A DNA stretch of 64,000 nucleotides from Xanthocytophaga flava (GTDB taxonomy: Bacteria > Bacteroidota > Bacteroidia > Cytophagales > 172606-1), in the NCBI GenBank assembly GCA_030068525.1, contig JASJOS010000020.1, positions 105,186-169,185 on the forward strand. The letters are read 5' to 3'. The translations under genes and the position numbers were made by a program. The stretch's first letter is position 1. Every line of letters starts with the position of its first letter. Positions 18,164 through 26,615 of this stretch are shown piece by piece. A model generated the notes under the pieces. The model had not been told where the DNA came from and did not search any database. It saw only the letters and a program-made list of their open reading frames with translations.

Positions 18164-18388
18164 ACATCTGAATGTGTTTTATCTACAACATACTATGGCT
18201 AAACTTTAGTAAAGCCAATAAAAGATTTGTAAACAGTGTAAAAAAATATGCCTATGGTAAAATAAAAAAATAATTATAGCAGGTTACTATTTCTTACTAT
18301 TTACATAAAATATTGCAAATGAGCACTATATATATTAGAATCATTTAGACGAGAAATATATGTTTTACAACTTAACTCTGTTTCAGAG

Positions 18389-18994
18389 ATGCAAAAAGTC
18401 ATACTACCTTTCCCGATCAATGAGAACAAACTTGCTAGTGGCAGCATTGAGTATGTTGATTTTGGTTCAAAGACCTTTAAAGTTTGCATTCCACCTAAGG
18501 CAAGAATAGGCCAGCAGTTAAGGCTGAGAAATTTTGCAGGAAACATTGATGAGAGTTTCGGAGATCAGGATGTAATACTGATTTTACAAAGAGAAAATCA
18601 TGTATTTACTTCTTTACAAAGGGATATCCTTATCGAACTTCCTATTGATACCGCTAACCTTAGCAAAAGTACTATCACGAGAGTTCATTTACTGGATAAA
18701 AAGTACGATGTAAAAGTTCCAATTTCGGCCAGAAATGGACATACATTGCGTATGAAGGGATTAGCAGAAAGATTTAACGGTGGATATCCGGGAGATGTTT
18801 TATTAAAGATATTAGAACGACCCAAATTTTATAAAGGTAACTGGCATACTATCATCGGAAATTTTGTGGGATTTGGTATGCCGCTGACAGGTTCTAAATT
18901 CAGCATCACTTTTAAACTTCCCTGGCTATTTGAGGTCTCTAATGAATGGCATTTCAGATCTTCAGACGCCCATTTTCATGGACACTATTATTAA
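18389..18994 (+). CDS. DnaJ C-terminal-domain-like protein without J domain
   Basis: This 201-residue protein resembles the two peptide-binding beta domains (CTD I and II) of DnaJ/Hsp40. The first repeat has FKVCIPPKARIGQQLRLRNF followed by GDQDVILILQRENHVFTSLQ. The second has YDVKVPISARNGHTLRMKGL followed by GGYPGDVLLKIL. There is no J domain with an HPD motif and no zinc finger, so it cannot stimulate Hsp70 by itself. It may act as a stand-alone holdase or peptide-binding module. The last 45 residues are unlike DnaJ. It is monocistronic between intergenic regions. Confidence 0.75.
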   Translation: MQKVILPFPINENKLASGSIEYVDFGSKTFKVCIPPKARIGQQLRLRNFAGNIDESFGDQDVILILQRENHVFTSLQRDILIELPIDTANLSKSTITRVHLLDKKYDVKVPISARNGHTLRMKGLAERFNGGYPGDVLLKILERPKFYKGNWHTIIGNFVGFGMPLTGSKFSITFKLPWLFEVSNEWHFRSSDAHFHGHYY

Positions 18995-19477
18995 AATATT
19001 AATGTATACTATAATTGTTTGATGATTATGCAGGTAATATAAAAAAAGTATGTTTACTAATGTTCGTTAAACATATTAATTTATGTGCTGGCTTATACCG
19101 TCTATTGCTGCCATTTGCACTTTTAGAAAAGATTAATAATTTTTTGAGTGCCTATACCACAATTATACTGTTTGGTACTTGGCAATCTACTTACTATAAA
19201 AAATGTACAAAAAAGTGGTCTAATAGAATTTTGTAACCCAGAGCTTTAAGGTTTGAAAAGTTTAAAGTTGTAAGTTAAATGGATTATACTTTCTTTTTTG
19301 TATAACATTCAGCGAAAACCCCAAGTCACTCTCTGTAAAAAAAATAGTATTCCTGATACAATCCATATCAGGGTGTTATTCCGTATGTCTAATTGATTAT
19401 AGGGACAACAAAGTCATTACTATGTCTTTTGTCTTTCATACTTAGCCTACTAATCAAACCATAAAATCTGAATTTAG
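18995..19477. other. Intergenic region, 483 bp
   Basis: The stretch is AT-rich and carries no convincing gene. A frame at 19015-19236 starts with TTG, has no recognisable domain and reads like translated intergenic DNA. CTTTAA (about 19244-19249) and TTAAAG (about 19261-19266) form a weak hairpin. The region presumably holds the promoter of the OpgC-like gene. Confidence 0.6.
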
Positions 19478-20563
19478 ATGAGTCGTATTGTCCAGTTGGA
19501 TGGCCTCCGTGGCCTTTTTATCATTCTTATTACTATTAACCATGTTAACACACCTCTAACGGAGTTTACCTATCAGCCTCTGGGATATGTCTCTGCTGCT
19601 GAAGGTTTTGTCTTCCTATCTGGTTTGGTAGCAGGATTGGTTTATTACAAGAGGTTAGCACGGACTGGACTGAGAAAGGTTGTTATCGGAGCCATTCAGC
19701 GAGCGCGAACTATCTATATTTATCATATTATCTCACTTTTTATTGTTTGTGTAGTAGGCTATTACTCTATTATTCACCATCATTATTGGACAGAGGTGCT
19801 AACCCGATTTTTTCAAACACCTATTCAGTCACTTTTCCTAAGCCTGTTTTTACTTTATCAGCCTGATTTTTTAGATATTCTGCCTTTATATTGTCTATTG
19901 CTACTTTCTCTTCCTTTTCTGATGTATCAATTCCGTAAAGGCAATGGTCGTTGGGTGTTGGCAGTTAGTATAGGTATTTGGGGAATGAGCCAGTTGGGAC
20001 TTGGACTTAGCTATAAGGCTACCAAGTTGCTTGCAAGCTACCTGCCTGGTGCAGAATTGAGTTATATGGATATCTTTGCCTGGCAGATAATATTTGTAGC
20101 AGGTGTATATCTGGCATATCGAAGAGCAAGTGGCAATGAATTGCGTGTTCCTGCCTATATGATATGGCCCGCAATTGCTATTATCACAATGCTAACTTTA
20201 AATAGATTTGATGTCTTGGGTAAAACCGAAGATATGTGGTGGAATTTGATTGATAAACATCGTTTGGGTCCCTTGCGTCTGATTAATTTTGGGGCATTGG
20301 TAATTGTTATTGATTTTTTAATGCGCTCCTATCGGGGATTATTTGCTCAATCCTGGCTGGTAATTTTGGGTAAACATTCTTTACAGGTATTTTCCCTTCA
20401 TATTGTTTTAATATTTTTATTATTACCTCTGGTTGCTTACTATAGTGATAATAACTCAATAGCTTTGTTAGGATTGGTTGGATTTATTCTAGTTTGTTTA
20501 TATGTATTGGCATGGGTACGTGAGAAGAAGAAGCATATGCAAAAAGTAGCAATATTGGCGTAG
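19478..20563 (+). CDS. OpgC domain-containing membrane protein
   Basis: This 361-residue protein has about ten membrane segments. It begins with the acyltransferase-like pattern RIVQLDGLRGLFIILITINH and continues AAEGFVFLSGLVAGLVYYKR, which matches the OpgC/acyltransferase-3 group. OpgC proteins transfer succinyl groups to periplasmic glucans in Proteobacteria. In Bacteroidota the acceptor is unknown, so O-acylation of a surface or periplasmic glycan is the likely general role. It stands alone on its strand. Confidence 0.82.
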   Translation: MSRIVQLDGLRGLFIILITINHVNTPLTEFTYQPLGYVSAAEGFVFLSGLVAGLVYYKRLARTGLRKVVIGAIQRARTIYIYHIISLFIVCVVGYYSIIHHHYWTEVLTRFFQTPIQSLFLSLFLLYQPDFLDILPLYCLLLLSLPFLMYQFRKGNGRWVLAVSIGIWGMSQLGLGLSYKATKLLASYLPGAELSYMDIFAWQIIFVAGVYLAYRRASGNELRVPAYMIWPAIAIITMLTLNRFDVLGKTEDMWWNLIDKHRLGPLRLINFGALVIVIDFLMRSYRGLFAQSWLVILGKHSLQVFSLHIVLIFLLLPLVAYYSDNNSIALLGLVGFILVCLYVLAWVREKKKHMQKVAILA

Positions 20564-20649
20564 CAAACCAAACTTCAGACCTATAGTCTCGTACCTGAAA
20601 AATAAAATATATAAGAGGAATATCTTCTCCGAAATTTTGATAACCCTAC

Positions 20650-20665
20650 TGACATAGGGTTGTCA
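20650..20665. promoter_or_regulatory. TGACA-N6-TGTCA inverted repeat ahead of the dinB-like gene
   Basis: TGACA (20650-20654) and TGTCA (20661-20665) form a symmetric site, nested with AACCCTA (20642-20648) and TAGGGTT (20655-20661). It lies about 60 bases upstream of the DinB-like start codon. The shape suggests a dimeric regulator site, possibly of a WYL-type protein. Confidence 0.4.
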
Positions 20666-20723
20666 TGAGGGTGTAGTTTCTTTGTAAGGTAAACTAAATG
20701 ACAACATTTAAACCCTTATAACT

Positions 20724-21242
20724 ATGGCAACTACCAACGCCCAAGCCCAGGAAACAGATCTGTCAACACTTGTAATTACAGCTGATGAGCTGCTGAATCA
20801 CTGGCAAGGACATCGCCGGGTTACCCGCCGGGTAATAGAAGCTTTTCCGGAAGATAAACTATTTACGTATTCTATTGGTGGTATGCGTCCTTTCTCTGAA
20901 CTGGTTATGGAAATGATTCATATGGCTGGTCCAGGTGTAAAAGGTGTGGCAACCGGAGAATGGAACGTGTTTGGTGAAGAAGAAGAGTTTAAAATCACAC
21001 CAAAAACAAAGGGAGAACTTCTGGCCCTTTGGGATAAAGTGACTACAGAGATTGATACTGTATGGCCTCAAATTCCGTTACACCGCTTTCATGAAGTAGA
21101 GGCCGCTTTTGGTCAATATGAAGACTCTCTTTACTCCAGTGTTCTTTACTTTATCGATAATGAAATTCATCACAGAGGGCAAGGATATGTATATCTGCGT
21201 TCATTAGGAATAACTCCTCCTGCCTTTTATGACAGAAGCTAA
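20724..21242 (+). CDS. DinB family protein
   Basis: This 172-residue protein has the four-helix DinB/YfiT-like fold of putative metal-dependent enzymes. The family pattern includes LLNHWQGHRRVTRRVIEAFP near the N-terminus, FSELVMEMIHMAG in the middle and NEIHHRGQGYVYLRSLGITP at the end; His residues in these segments are the likely metal ligands. Some members transfer mycothiol or bacillithiol, but the function in Bacteroidota is unknown. An inverted repeat upstream suggests dedicated regulation, and a long hairpin follows. Confidence 0.88.
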   Translation: MATTNAQAQETDLSTLVITADELLNHWQGHRRVTRRVIEAFPEDKLFTYSIGGMRPFSELVMEMIHMAGPGVKGVATGEWNVFGEEEEFKITPKTKGELLALWDKVTTEIDTVWPQIPLHRFHEVEAAFGQYEDSLYSSVLYFIDNEIHHRGQGYVYLRSLGITPPAFYDRS

Positions 21243-21252
21243 GTGGAAAATT

Positions 21253-21307
21253 TATCCATACAATATTATCAGTTGCTATAGGATAACTGTATAATATTGT
21301 ATGGATA
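21253..21307. terminator. Long hairpin after the DinB-like gene
   Basis: The arm 21253-21274 (TATCCATACAATATTATC and onward) is complementary to 21285-21307 with a single bulged base, giving a stem of about 22 bp. It lies 10 bases behind the stop codon. The T-run is poor. Confidence 0.6.
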
Positions 21308-21341
21308 AAGCAATTAATAACTAGCTAATTATAGCAAAACG

Positions 21342-21373
21342 AATAATATAAACCAATTAGGTTGAAGTACTTA
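21342..21373 (+). repeat. Dispersed 32-bp repeat, copy B
   Basis: This copy matches 29 of 32 bases of 6375-6406 and contains the same AAGTACTT palindrome (21365-21372). It lies between a hairpin and the end of a converging gene, not at an obvious promoter. Confidence 0.55.
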
Positions 21374-21381
21374 ACAGCCAA

Positions 21382-21819
21382 TCAGGAGTAACTATTTAAT
21401 CTATCTCTAAAACTATGATATATACTTGCTAAAACAACGCTAGAAGAAAAAAGTGAAGTTAATTCTAAAGTAGTTATAAAAGAAAATCTACTTATACAAT
21501 AAAAGAGAATGAATAACAGCATTGTAACAATAAGAATAATACAAATCCTTACCAAAATTTCCGAATTTGTTTTCTGAACCAAATAAAGTTGAGCAATTCT
21601 ACAGATTGTTAGTATAGGTAAAGAAACCGCAAATGCATACATAAAAAAGAAAAATAGTAAAGCTGTTAAATCAACTATTTCTTTTGCAACTGATTCAAGA
21701 GAAGCATGACTTATACCTTCAACAGTAATTCTTAAAACTTCACTAGTTACCACTACATATAACAGAGGAATAATAAAAGCACTGGTAAACCAGACTTTAT
21801 ACAAATAGAACTTACTCAT
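21382..21819 (-). CDS. Hypothetical four-helix membrane protein
   Basis: I do not recognise this 145-residue protein. It has about four hydrophobic segments (near 10-28, 50-72, 88-105 and 112-135) connected by short loops and no conserved polar motif. Cysteines are present but not paired. It lies between the DinB-like gene and cheR, in the same direction as cheR but separated from it by 189 bases. It is probably a real gene because of its start, composition and full-length membrane pattern. Confidence 0.6.
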   Translation of the reverse strand: MSKFYLYKVWFTSAFIIPLLYVVVTSEVLRITVEGISHASLESVAKEIVDLTALLFFFFMYAFAVSLPILTICRIAQLYLVQKTNSEILVRICIILIVTMLLFILFYCISRFSFITTLELTSLFSSSVVLASIYHSFRDRLNSYS

Positions 21820-22008
21820 TAGAACTTACTGGATAATTTTCTTCCTATCAAATACGTCTATTGATATTCTAAACCTAATAAAATAATCGATATAGCCATT
21901 CTTCTTTTTGCTAATTTCAGATCATGACTAGACTATTTTATTAAGGGATAGCATGAAAAAGCGTAGGTCAATTTAAAGAAATAGTGGCTTATACTTAGGG
22001 CAATTTGA

Positions 22009-22854
22009 TTATACTGTTACTTTCTGAAATATAGTAGGGCGGATCTGTTTCAATGGAACATCCATATTTGTTATAGATTCAGAGTGCCCCAAAAAGAAAA
22101 ATCCTCCTGGTCTTAACTGGGAACACAAACGATTGAGTACTTGTTCCTGGGTAGCTTTATCAAAGTAAATGATGACATTCCTACAAAAGATAATATCAAA
22201 TACAGGCAATGAATTGAAATCATCTTCCATAAAATTCAAGCGATCAAACTGAACTTTAGACCGTAAAGATGGAGCAATCCTCACAGTTTTGTTAGTTGTA
22301 TCCTTGCTTTTAAGAAGGTATTTCTGGCGAAGTAATAATGGAATAGGTGCGATTTTATCCTCTGTATACACCGCAGTGACAGCCTTTTGCAATACCTGTG
22401 TGGAAATATCTGTTCCATGAATATGAAAAGAAATAGGTGTGTGAGTACATGAATACTCACTTAATACCATTGCCAGTGTATATACTTCTTCTCCACTAGA
22501 ACAACCTGCACTCCATACTCGTAAGGGATATGTACGATAATGCTTATCTATAGAAGGTAATAACTGAGATTGGAGGAACGAAAAATGATTGGGTTCCCGA
22601 AAAAAATCCGTTTTATTGGTTGTAACCTGATCAATCATATGCACTAGTTCTTGTTGCTTTCCCTGATCGCTGAAGATATAGTCACAATATTCCTTAAAAG
22701 ATCCCATTTGTAAAGTGCTTAATCTTTTCTGTAAGCGACTTTCAAGCATTGTTTTTTTTATGGGAGATAATTTAATGCCAACACGTTCATAAATAAATGC
22801 TGATAATCTGTTAAAGTCTGCATTGGTTAACTTTAGAGTATGGGTAAGTATCAT
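22009..22854 (-). CDS. cheR: CheR-type protein-glutamate O-methyltransferase
   Basis: This protein methylates glutamates on chemoreceptors using S-adenosylmethionine. It has the N-terminal helical domain (LTNADFNRLSAFIYERVGIK), the family motif TTNKTDFFREPNHF, the SAM motif VWSAGCSSGEEVYTLAM and the late motifs FDIIFCRNVIIYFD and GGFFFLGHSES. ATG 22854 gives 281 residues, the usual CheR length; an in-frame ATG at 22923 would add 23 residues with no family similarity. The chemoreceptor gene lies directly upstream on the same strand, so the enzyme probably acts on that receptor. Confidence 0.92.
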   Translation of the reverse strand: MILTHTLKLTNADFNRLSAFIYERVGIKLSPIKKTMLESRLQKRLSTLQMGSFKEYCDYIFSDQGKQQELVHMIDQVTTNKTDFFREPNHFSFLQSQLLPSIDKHYRTYPLRVWSAGCSSGEEVYTLAMVLSEYSCTHTPISFHIHGTDISTQVLQKAVTAVYTEDKIAPIPLLLRQKYLLKSKDTTNKTVRIAPSLRSKVQFDRLNFMEDDFNSLPVFDIIFCRNVIIYFDKATQEQVLNRLCSQLRPGGFFFLGHSESITNMDVPLKQIRPTIFQKVTV

Positions 22855-22975
22855 GCCGGTTATGCGTTTGAAAATGTAACTGCTTAGTATAGTGGAATGA
22901 TTATGACTATCTGATAACAACAAATCAGGAAAGATCTATTGTCCTTCCTGATTTGATTTTTGTTTATATCTAAGT

Positions 22976-24652
22976 TTAATATTTCTCATATGATTCGTCA
23001 AGGGTATCTGCATGCATATTTAGCTGAACTCCCTTTACAAACTTATCTGATTTTTGAGTGGATTGAGTGGAATATGTCTGTGATGGAATAGCAGACTTAT
23101 ATTTGGCTGGATTCTCACGGTTGCTTTTATTTCGGCGAGTTGTCTGATACTGGTCTATTTGAAAGAAAGAGATGGCATCTTTAAGCGACTCTGCCTGAGA
23201 CGAAAGTTCTTCTGCACTAGTTGCCATTTCTTCAGAAGATGCCGCATTTTGCTGAATTACCTGATTTAATTGTTGAATTGCACTATTAACCTGTTCTGCC
23301 CCTGCATTCTGCTCCATACTAGAAGCTGATATCTCTTGTACCAGCCGTGAAGTTTTGCTGATGTTAGGTACAATTTGTATCAATAGCTTACCGGATTTTT
23401 CTGCTATAGCTACACTGGATTTAGATAAAACATCAATGTCTGTGGCAGCCAGTTGACTTCTTTCTGCCAGTTTACGTACTTCAGCCGCCACAACCGCGAA
23501 TCCTTTCCCATGTTCACCGGCACGAGCTGCCTCTACTGCCGCATTCAACGCCAATAGATTCGTCTGACGTGCTATTTCACCTATGATAGAAATCTTCTCA
23601 GCAATAATTTTCATGGAATCTACTGTCTGATTCACAGCCTGACTTCCCTCCTTAATATCTTCTGCTGCCTGTAAAGCTATTTTTTCGGTTTGTTGTGCGT
23701 TATCAGTATTCTGCTGGATATTCGCGGTCATCTCTTCCATTGAAGAAGATACTTCTTCAGCCGAAGCTGCCTGTTCAGTTGCCCCCTGAGCTACCTGTTG
23801 AGAAGATGCACTCATCTGGTAACTGGCAGAAGCAATATTGTCAGATGCTGTAGTAACATACCCTATTACTTCTTTTAATTTTACTACCATGTTTTGTAAA
23901 AACTGAAGTAGTTCTCCTATTTCATCTTTACTATTTGTATTAATAGTAATCATAAGATTTCCTTCAGAGATTGCCTTAATGGCTTCTTTTGCTTTGTTGA
24001 GAGAATCCGTAATAGAACGTATAATCCAGATCGAAATACCTGCTGCCAGTACTATACTGAAGGTAAGCAGAATAACCATGTTTGTTCTTGCATTCGAATA
24101 AATCTGATCTGTTTCCAATTTAGCTTGTGCAAGAGCTGCTTCATTTTTCTTTACTAGCTGATTCACTGCCGCAACCGCATCTAATGCTGCTGCCCGGCCT
24201 GTAGTCTTAGAGAGATGGTATGCTGCGGTGTTGCTTGAATCAGTATTCATCACTACCGCCAATATCTTTATTTTGCCATATATCTTCTGGTACTCCTGCC
24301 ACTTTTGAAGAAATTCGTCTATCTGTTCATTGCCTTTTTCATCTGAAATAGCTTTTAACTGCTCAACGCGTGTAGTAAACATTTCCAAACGTGTATCAAC
24401 ATCTTTAACAAGGTCCTGTAAGGTTTCTCTATCTTGTTCCAGTATAAAATCTTTTTCCCGCTTTGTGATAAACTGAACATCTTCTGCCAACTTGCTTGCC
24501 AGCATAATACCTTTGGCATTTGTATCTACGATTAGATTAAGACGGTCATTTATTGTAGAAGCATTGGAGTTACCCAGATAGTATATCATACCAGATAACA
24601 GTATTAGAATGCTGAAAGCGAGAATCAGCTTCTGTTTAATTGTGAGTTGCAT
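22976..24652 (-). CDS. Methyl-accepting chemotaxis protein
   Basis: This 558-residue receptor has a first membrane segment (about 7-27), a periplasmic helical sensor of the four-helix-bundle type, a second membrane segment (about 190-212), a HAMP linker and a long signalling domain. The conserved hairpin tip is present ([20 protein letters not shown], then [18 protein letters not shown]). Q/E-rich heptads such as [20 protein letters not shown] are candidate methylation sites. The C-terminus ends in a long flexible tail. It is paired with cheR downstream. The ligand is unknown. Confidence 0.94.
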   Translation of the reverse strand: MQLTIKQKLILAFSILILLSGMIYYLGNSNASTINDRLNLIVDTNAKGIMLASKLAEDVQFITKREKDFILEQDRETLQDLVKDVDTRLEMFTTRVEQLKAISDEKGNEQIDEFLQKWQEYQKIYGKIKILAVVMNTDSSNTAAYHLSKTTGRAAALDAVAAVNQLVKKNEAALAQAKLETDQIYSNARTNMVILLTFSIVLAAGISIWIIRSITDSLNKAKEAIKAISEGNLMITINTNSKDEIGELLQFLQNMVVKLKEVIGYVTTASDNIASASYQMSASSQQVAQGATEQAASAEEVSSSMEEMTANIQQNTDNAQQTEKIALQAAEDIKEGSQAVNQTVDSMKIIAEKISIIGEIARQTNLLALNAAVEAARAGEHGKGFAVVAAEVRKLAERSQLAATDIDVLSKSSVAIAEKSGKLLIQIVPNISKTSRLVQEISASSMEQNAGAEQVNSAIQQLNQVIQQNAASSEEMATSAEELSSQAESLKDAISFFQIDQYQTTRRNKSNRENPAKYKSAIPSQTYSTQSTQKSDKFVKGVQLNMHADTLDESYEKY

Positions 24653-25485
24653 AAGAAAACGTTTTTAAGTACACTAGTGAATACAAGATTAATTAGCAAT
24701 TGGTTAAGACAAACACATATCTTTCTTATTATATTACATTGTATAGTAGGATATTGATTCTCTTTCTCTAACTACTAGGTAATAACACTACACAACCTAG
24801 GTTCTTATCCGTACTATTTTCTCTGATCCGGCCAACTGGTATTTCTAACACGAAGAACTTCCTGAAAAATAGTTAAAAATTAATTTTATGCATTTATCAG
24901 GGAATAAATTGGGTATACCAAAATTGTTTCTTATCCTTTCTAAGAGTTGCACATTTGAGAATATAAAGTTCTAATATTCTCTAACTATTTGGTAACCGAT
25001 ATAGACAAGAATACTACTATGTAACTTATCCGTATTTTTTTAGTTAGTAAATAGAGTGTCAGATATGAAAGAATAGAGATAAATAGAGCTATAGAGAAAG
25101 AAACGAGCGGATTTTAGTAAAAAATGCTTAATAAATAATGTATATAAATAAGTATTTTTTGTGAAGAGTCTGGATGAATGTGTATGACAGATTAAAGAAA
25201 AACTATAACAAATAGCTTTGAGGTATTATTATTTTCCAGAAACGAAGAAATACAGTAACCATTTGTATATGAATTATATACAGCCGAACCAGTATTTTCC
25301 TATGAAGTGGTATCAATTAAGGGGAGTTATAAATGAGAAAGTAGAGAGAAATAAATGGAGATGGTAGTACTGAAAAAAGTCGTAATCTACCCCTTATTAT
25401 GTCTCTTTTTCACCCGCTCAAAAAGGATTGCCTTGAGTATCTTTGTTCTAACAAAACAAGGTAACTAACTCAAATTTTAACTCAT
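24653..25485. other. Long AT-rich intergenic region, 833 bp, with a degenerate repeat
   Basis: No gene is supported here. Two degenerate copies of a two-part pattern occur: TCTCTAACTA followed by CTTATCCGTA, at 24765/24804 and at about 24978/25025. The region separates the divergent chemoreceptor and VOC genes and must hold both promoters. Its length is unusual for this window. Confidence 0.5.
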
Positions 25486-25929
25486 ATGGCAAACCAGGTT
25501 TTCATCAATCTTCCAGTGAAAGATCTTAAAAAGTCAATGGACTTTTTTACAAAACTGGGCTTTTCGTTCAACATGCAATTTACAGATGATACAGCTGCCT
25601 GCATGGTGATTTCTGAAACTATTTATTCCATGTTACTGACACATGATAAATTCAGGGAGTTTAGCAGCACCGATATCGCTGATACAAGCAAAGTAAGAGA
25701 AGTACTTACCTGTCTTTCAGTTGACAGCAAGGAAGAAGTAAATGCGATTACTGAAAGGGCAATACAGGCAGGGGCTGTTGAAGAAAGAGAGGCTAAAGAT
25801 TATGGTTTTATGTATTACAGAAGTTTTGCAGATCTGGACGGCCATGTCTGGGAAATGATGTGGATGGACCCTGCAACAGAGAATGGAACAGACGTACCTG
25901 CAGATGCTACTATGGACAGTCATTCTTAA
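25486..25929 (+). CDS. VOC family protein (glyoxalase/extradiol dioxygenase fold)
   Basis: This 147-residue protein has VOC repeats starting VFINLPVKDLKKSMDFFTKL and ending YYRSFADLDGHVWEMMWMDP. It resembles the lactoylglutathione-lyase-like group that is abundant in Bacteroidota. Reaction and substrate are unknown. A second VOC-type gene follows 71 bases later on the same strand, so both probably share one transcript. Confidence 0.87.
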   Translation: MANQVFINLPVKDLKKSMDFFTKLGFSFNMQFTDDTAACMVISETIYSMLLTHDKFREFSSTDIADTSKVREVLTCLSVDSKEEVNAITERAIQAGAVEEREAKDYGFMYYRSFADLDGHVWEMMWMDPATENGTDVPADATMDSHS

Positions 25930-26000
25930 ATGAATGTATTGGTATCGAACGAAAAACAGTTATACTATTATACAATCTGAGTATTTACAAATCTATAGCT

Positions 26001-26495
26001 ATGACAAACACACAAAAAATCGTTCCGTTTTTATGGTTTAATCATGAAGCGGAAGAAGCAGTAAACTTCTATGCTTCTTTATTTAAAGACTCAAAGATCG
26101 GAACTGTGGTACGGTATGGAGAAGAAGCAGCCGGAGCTAAAGGAGCTGTGATGACCATAGAATTTCAGCTTAATGGGCAGGAATTTATCGCTCTAAATGG
26201 AGGGCCTGAATTCAAATTTACAGAAGCTCTTTCTCTTTTCATTAAATGTGAAACCCAGGAAGAAGTAGATCATTTATGGGACAAACTTTCTGAGGGTGGC
26301 GAAAAAAGTCAATGTGGCTGGCTTAAGGATAAATACGGTTTGTCATGGCAGGTAGTACCTACTGCTTTGCTGAAGATGATGCGGGATAAAGATCCACAAA
26401 GAGCCAAACGAGTAATGGAAGCAATGATGAAAATGAGTAAAATAGAGGTGTCTGTGTTAGAAGAGGCTTATAATGCACAAGCTGCGCATGCCTGA
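26001..26495 (+). CDS. PhnB-like VOC family protein (3-dmu-9_3-mt domain)
   Basis: This 164-residue protein matches the PhnB/3-demethylubiquinone methyltransferase-like VOC group: KIVPFLWFNHEAEEAVNFYA at the start, then EFQLNGQEFIALNGGPEF and CGWLKDKYGLSWQVVPTALL. The group's name comes from similarity only; methyltransferase activity is not expected. The ATG at 26001 starts the recognised domain; the frame is open further upstream into the previous gene but has no family similarity. A strong hairpin follows. Confidence 0.87.
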   Translation: MTNTQKIVPFLWFNHEAEEAVNFYASLFKDSKIGTVVRYGEEAAGAKGAVMTIEFQLNGQEFIALNGGPEFKFTEALSLFIKCETQEEVDHLWDKLSEGGEKSQCGWLKDKYGLSWQVVPTALLKMMRDKDPQRAKRVMEAMMKMSKIEVSVLEEAYNAQAAHA

Positions 26496-26507
26496 TCCTA
26501 AAATATG

Positions 26508-26547
26508 AAGAGCCTGATGATAACTGTTTAGTTATCATCAGGCTCTT
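26508..26547. terminator. Strong bidirectional terminator hairpin
   Basis: AAGAGCCTGATGATAAC (26508-26524) pairs exactly with its complement at 26531-26547 around a six-base loop. It separates the converging VOC and GH97 genes. Confidence 0.8.
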
Positions 26548-26615
26548 GTGTTATTAAATGTTATTGTCTAGCACTCTGCTAATTCATATTACCTCTCCTC
26601 AAAGCCTTCCAAACT

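Noticed and set aside
19015..19236. A 73-codon plus-strand frame
   Set aside because: It starts with TTG, has no promoter or ribosome site and no coherent membrane or domain pattern. It looks like translated intergenic DNA.
24653..25485. Possible CRISPR or tandem array in the long gene-free region
   Set aside because: The repeat is degenerate, has only two copies and lacks regular spacers.
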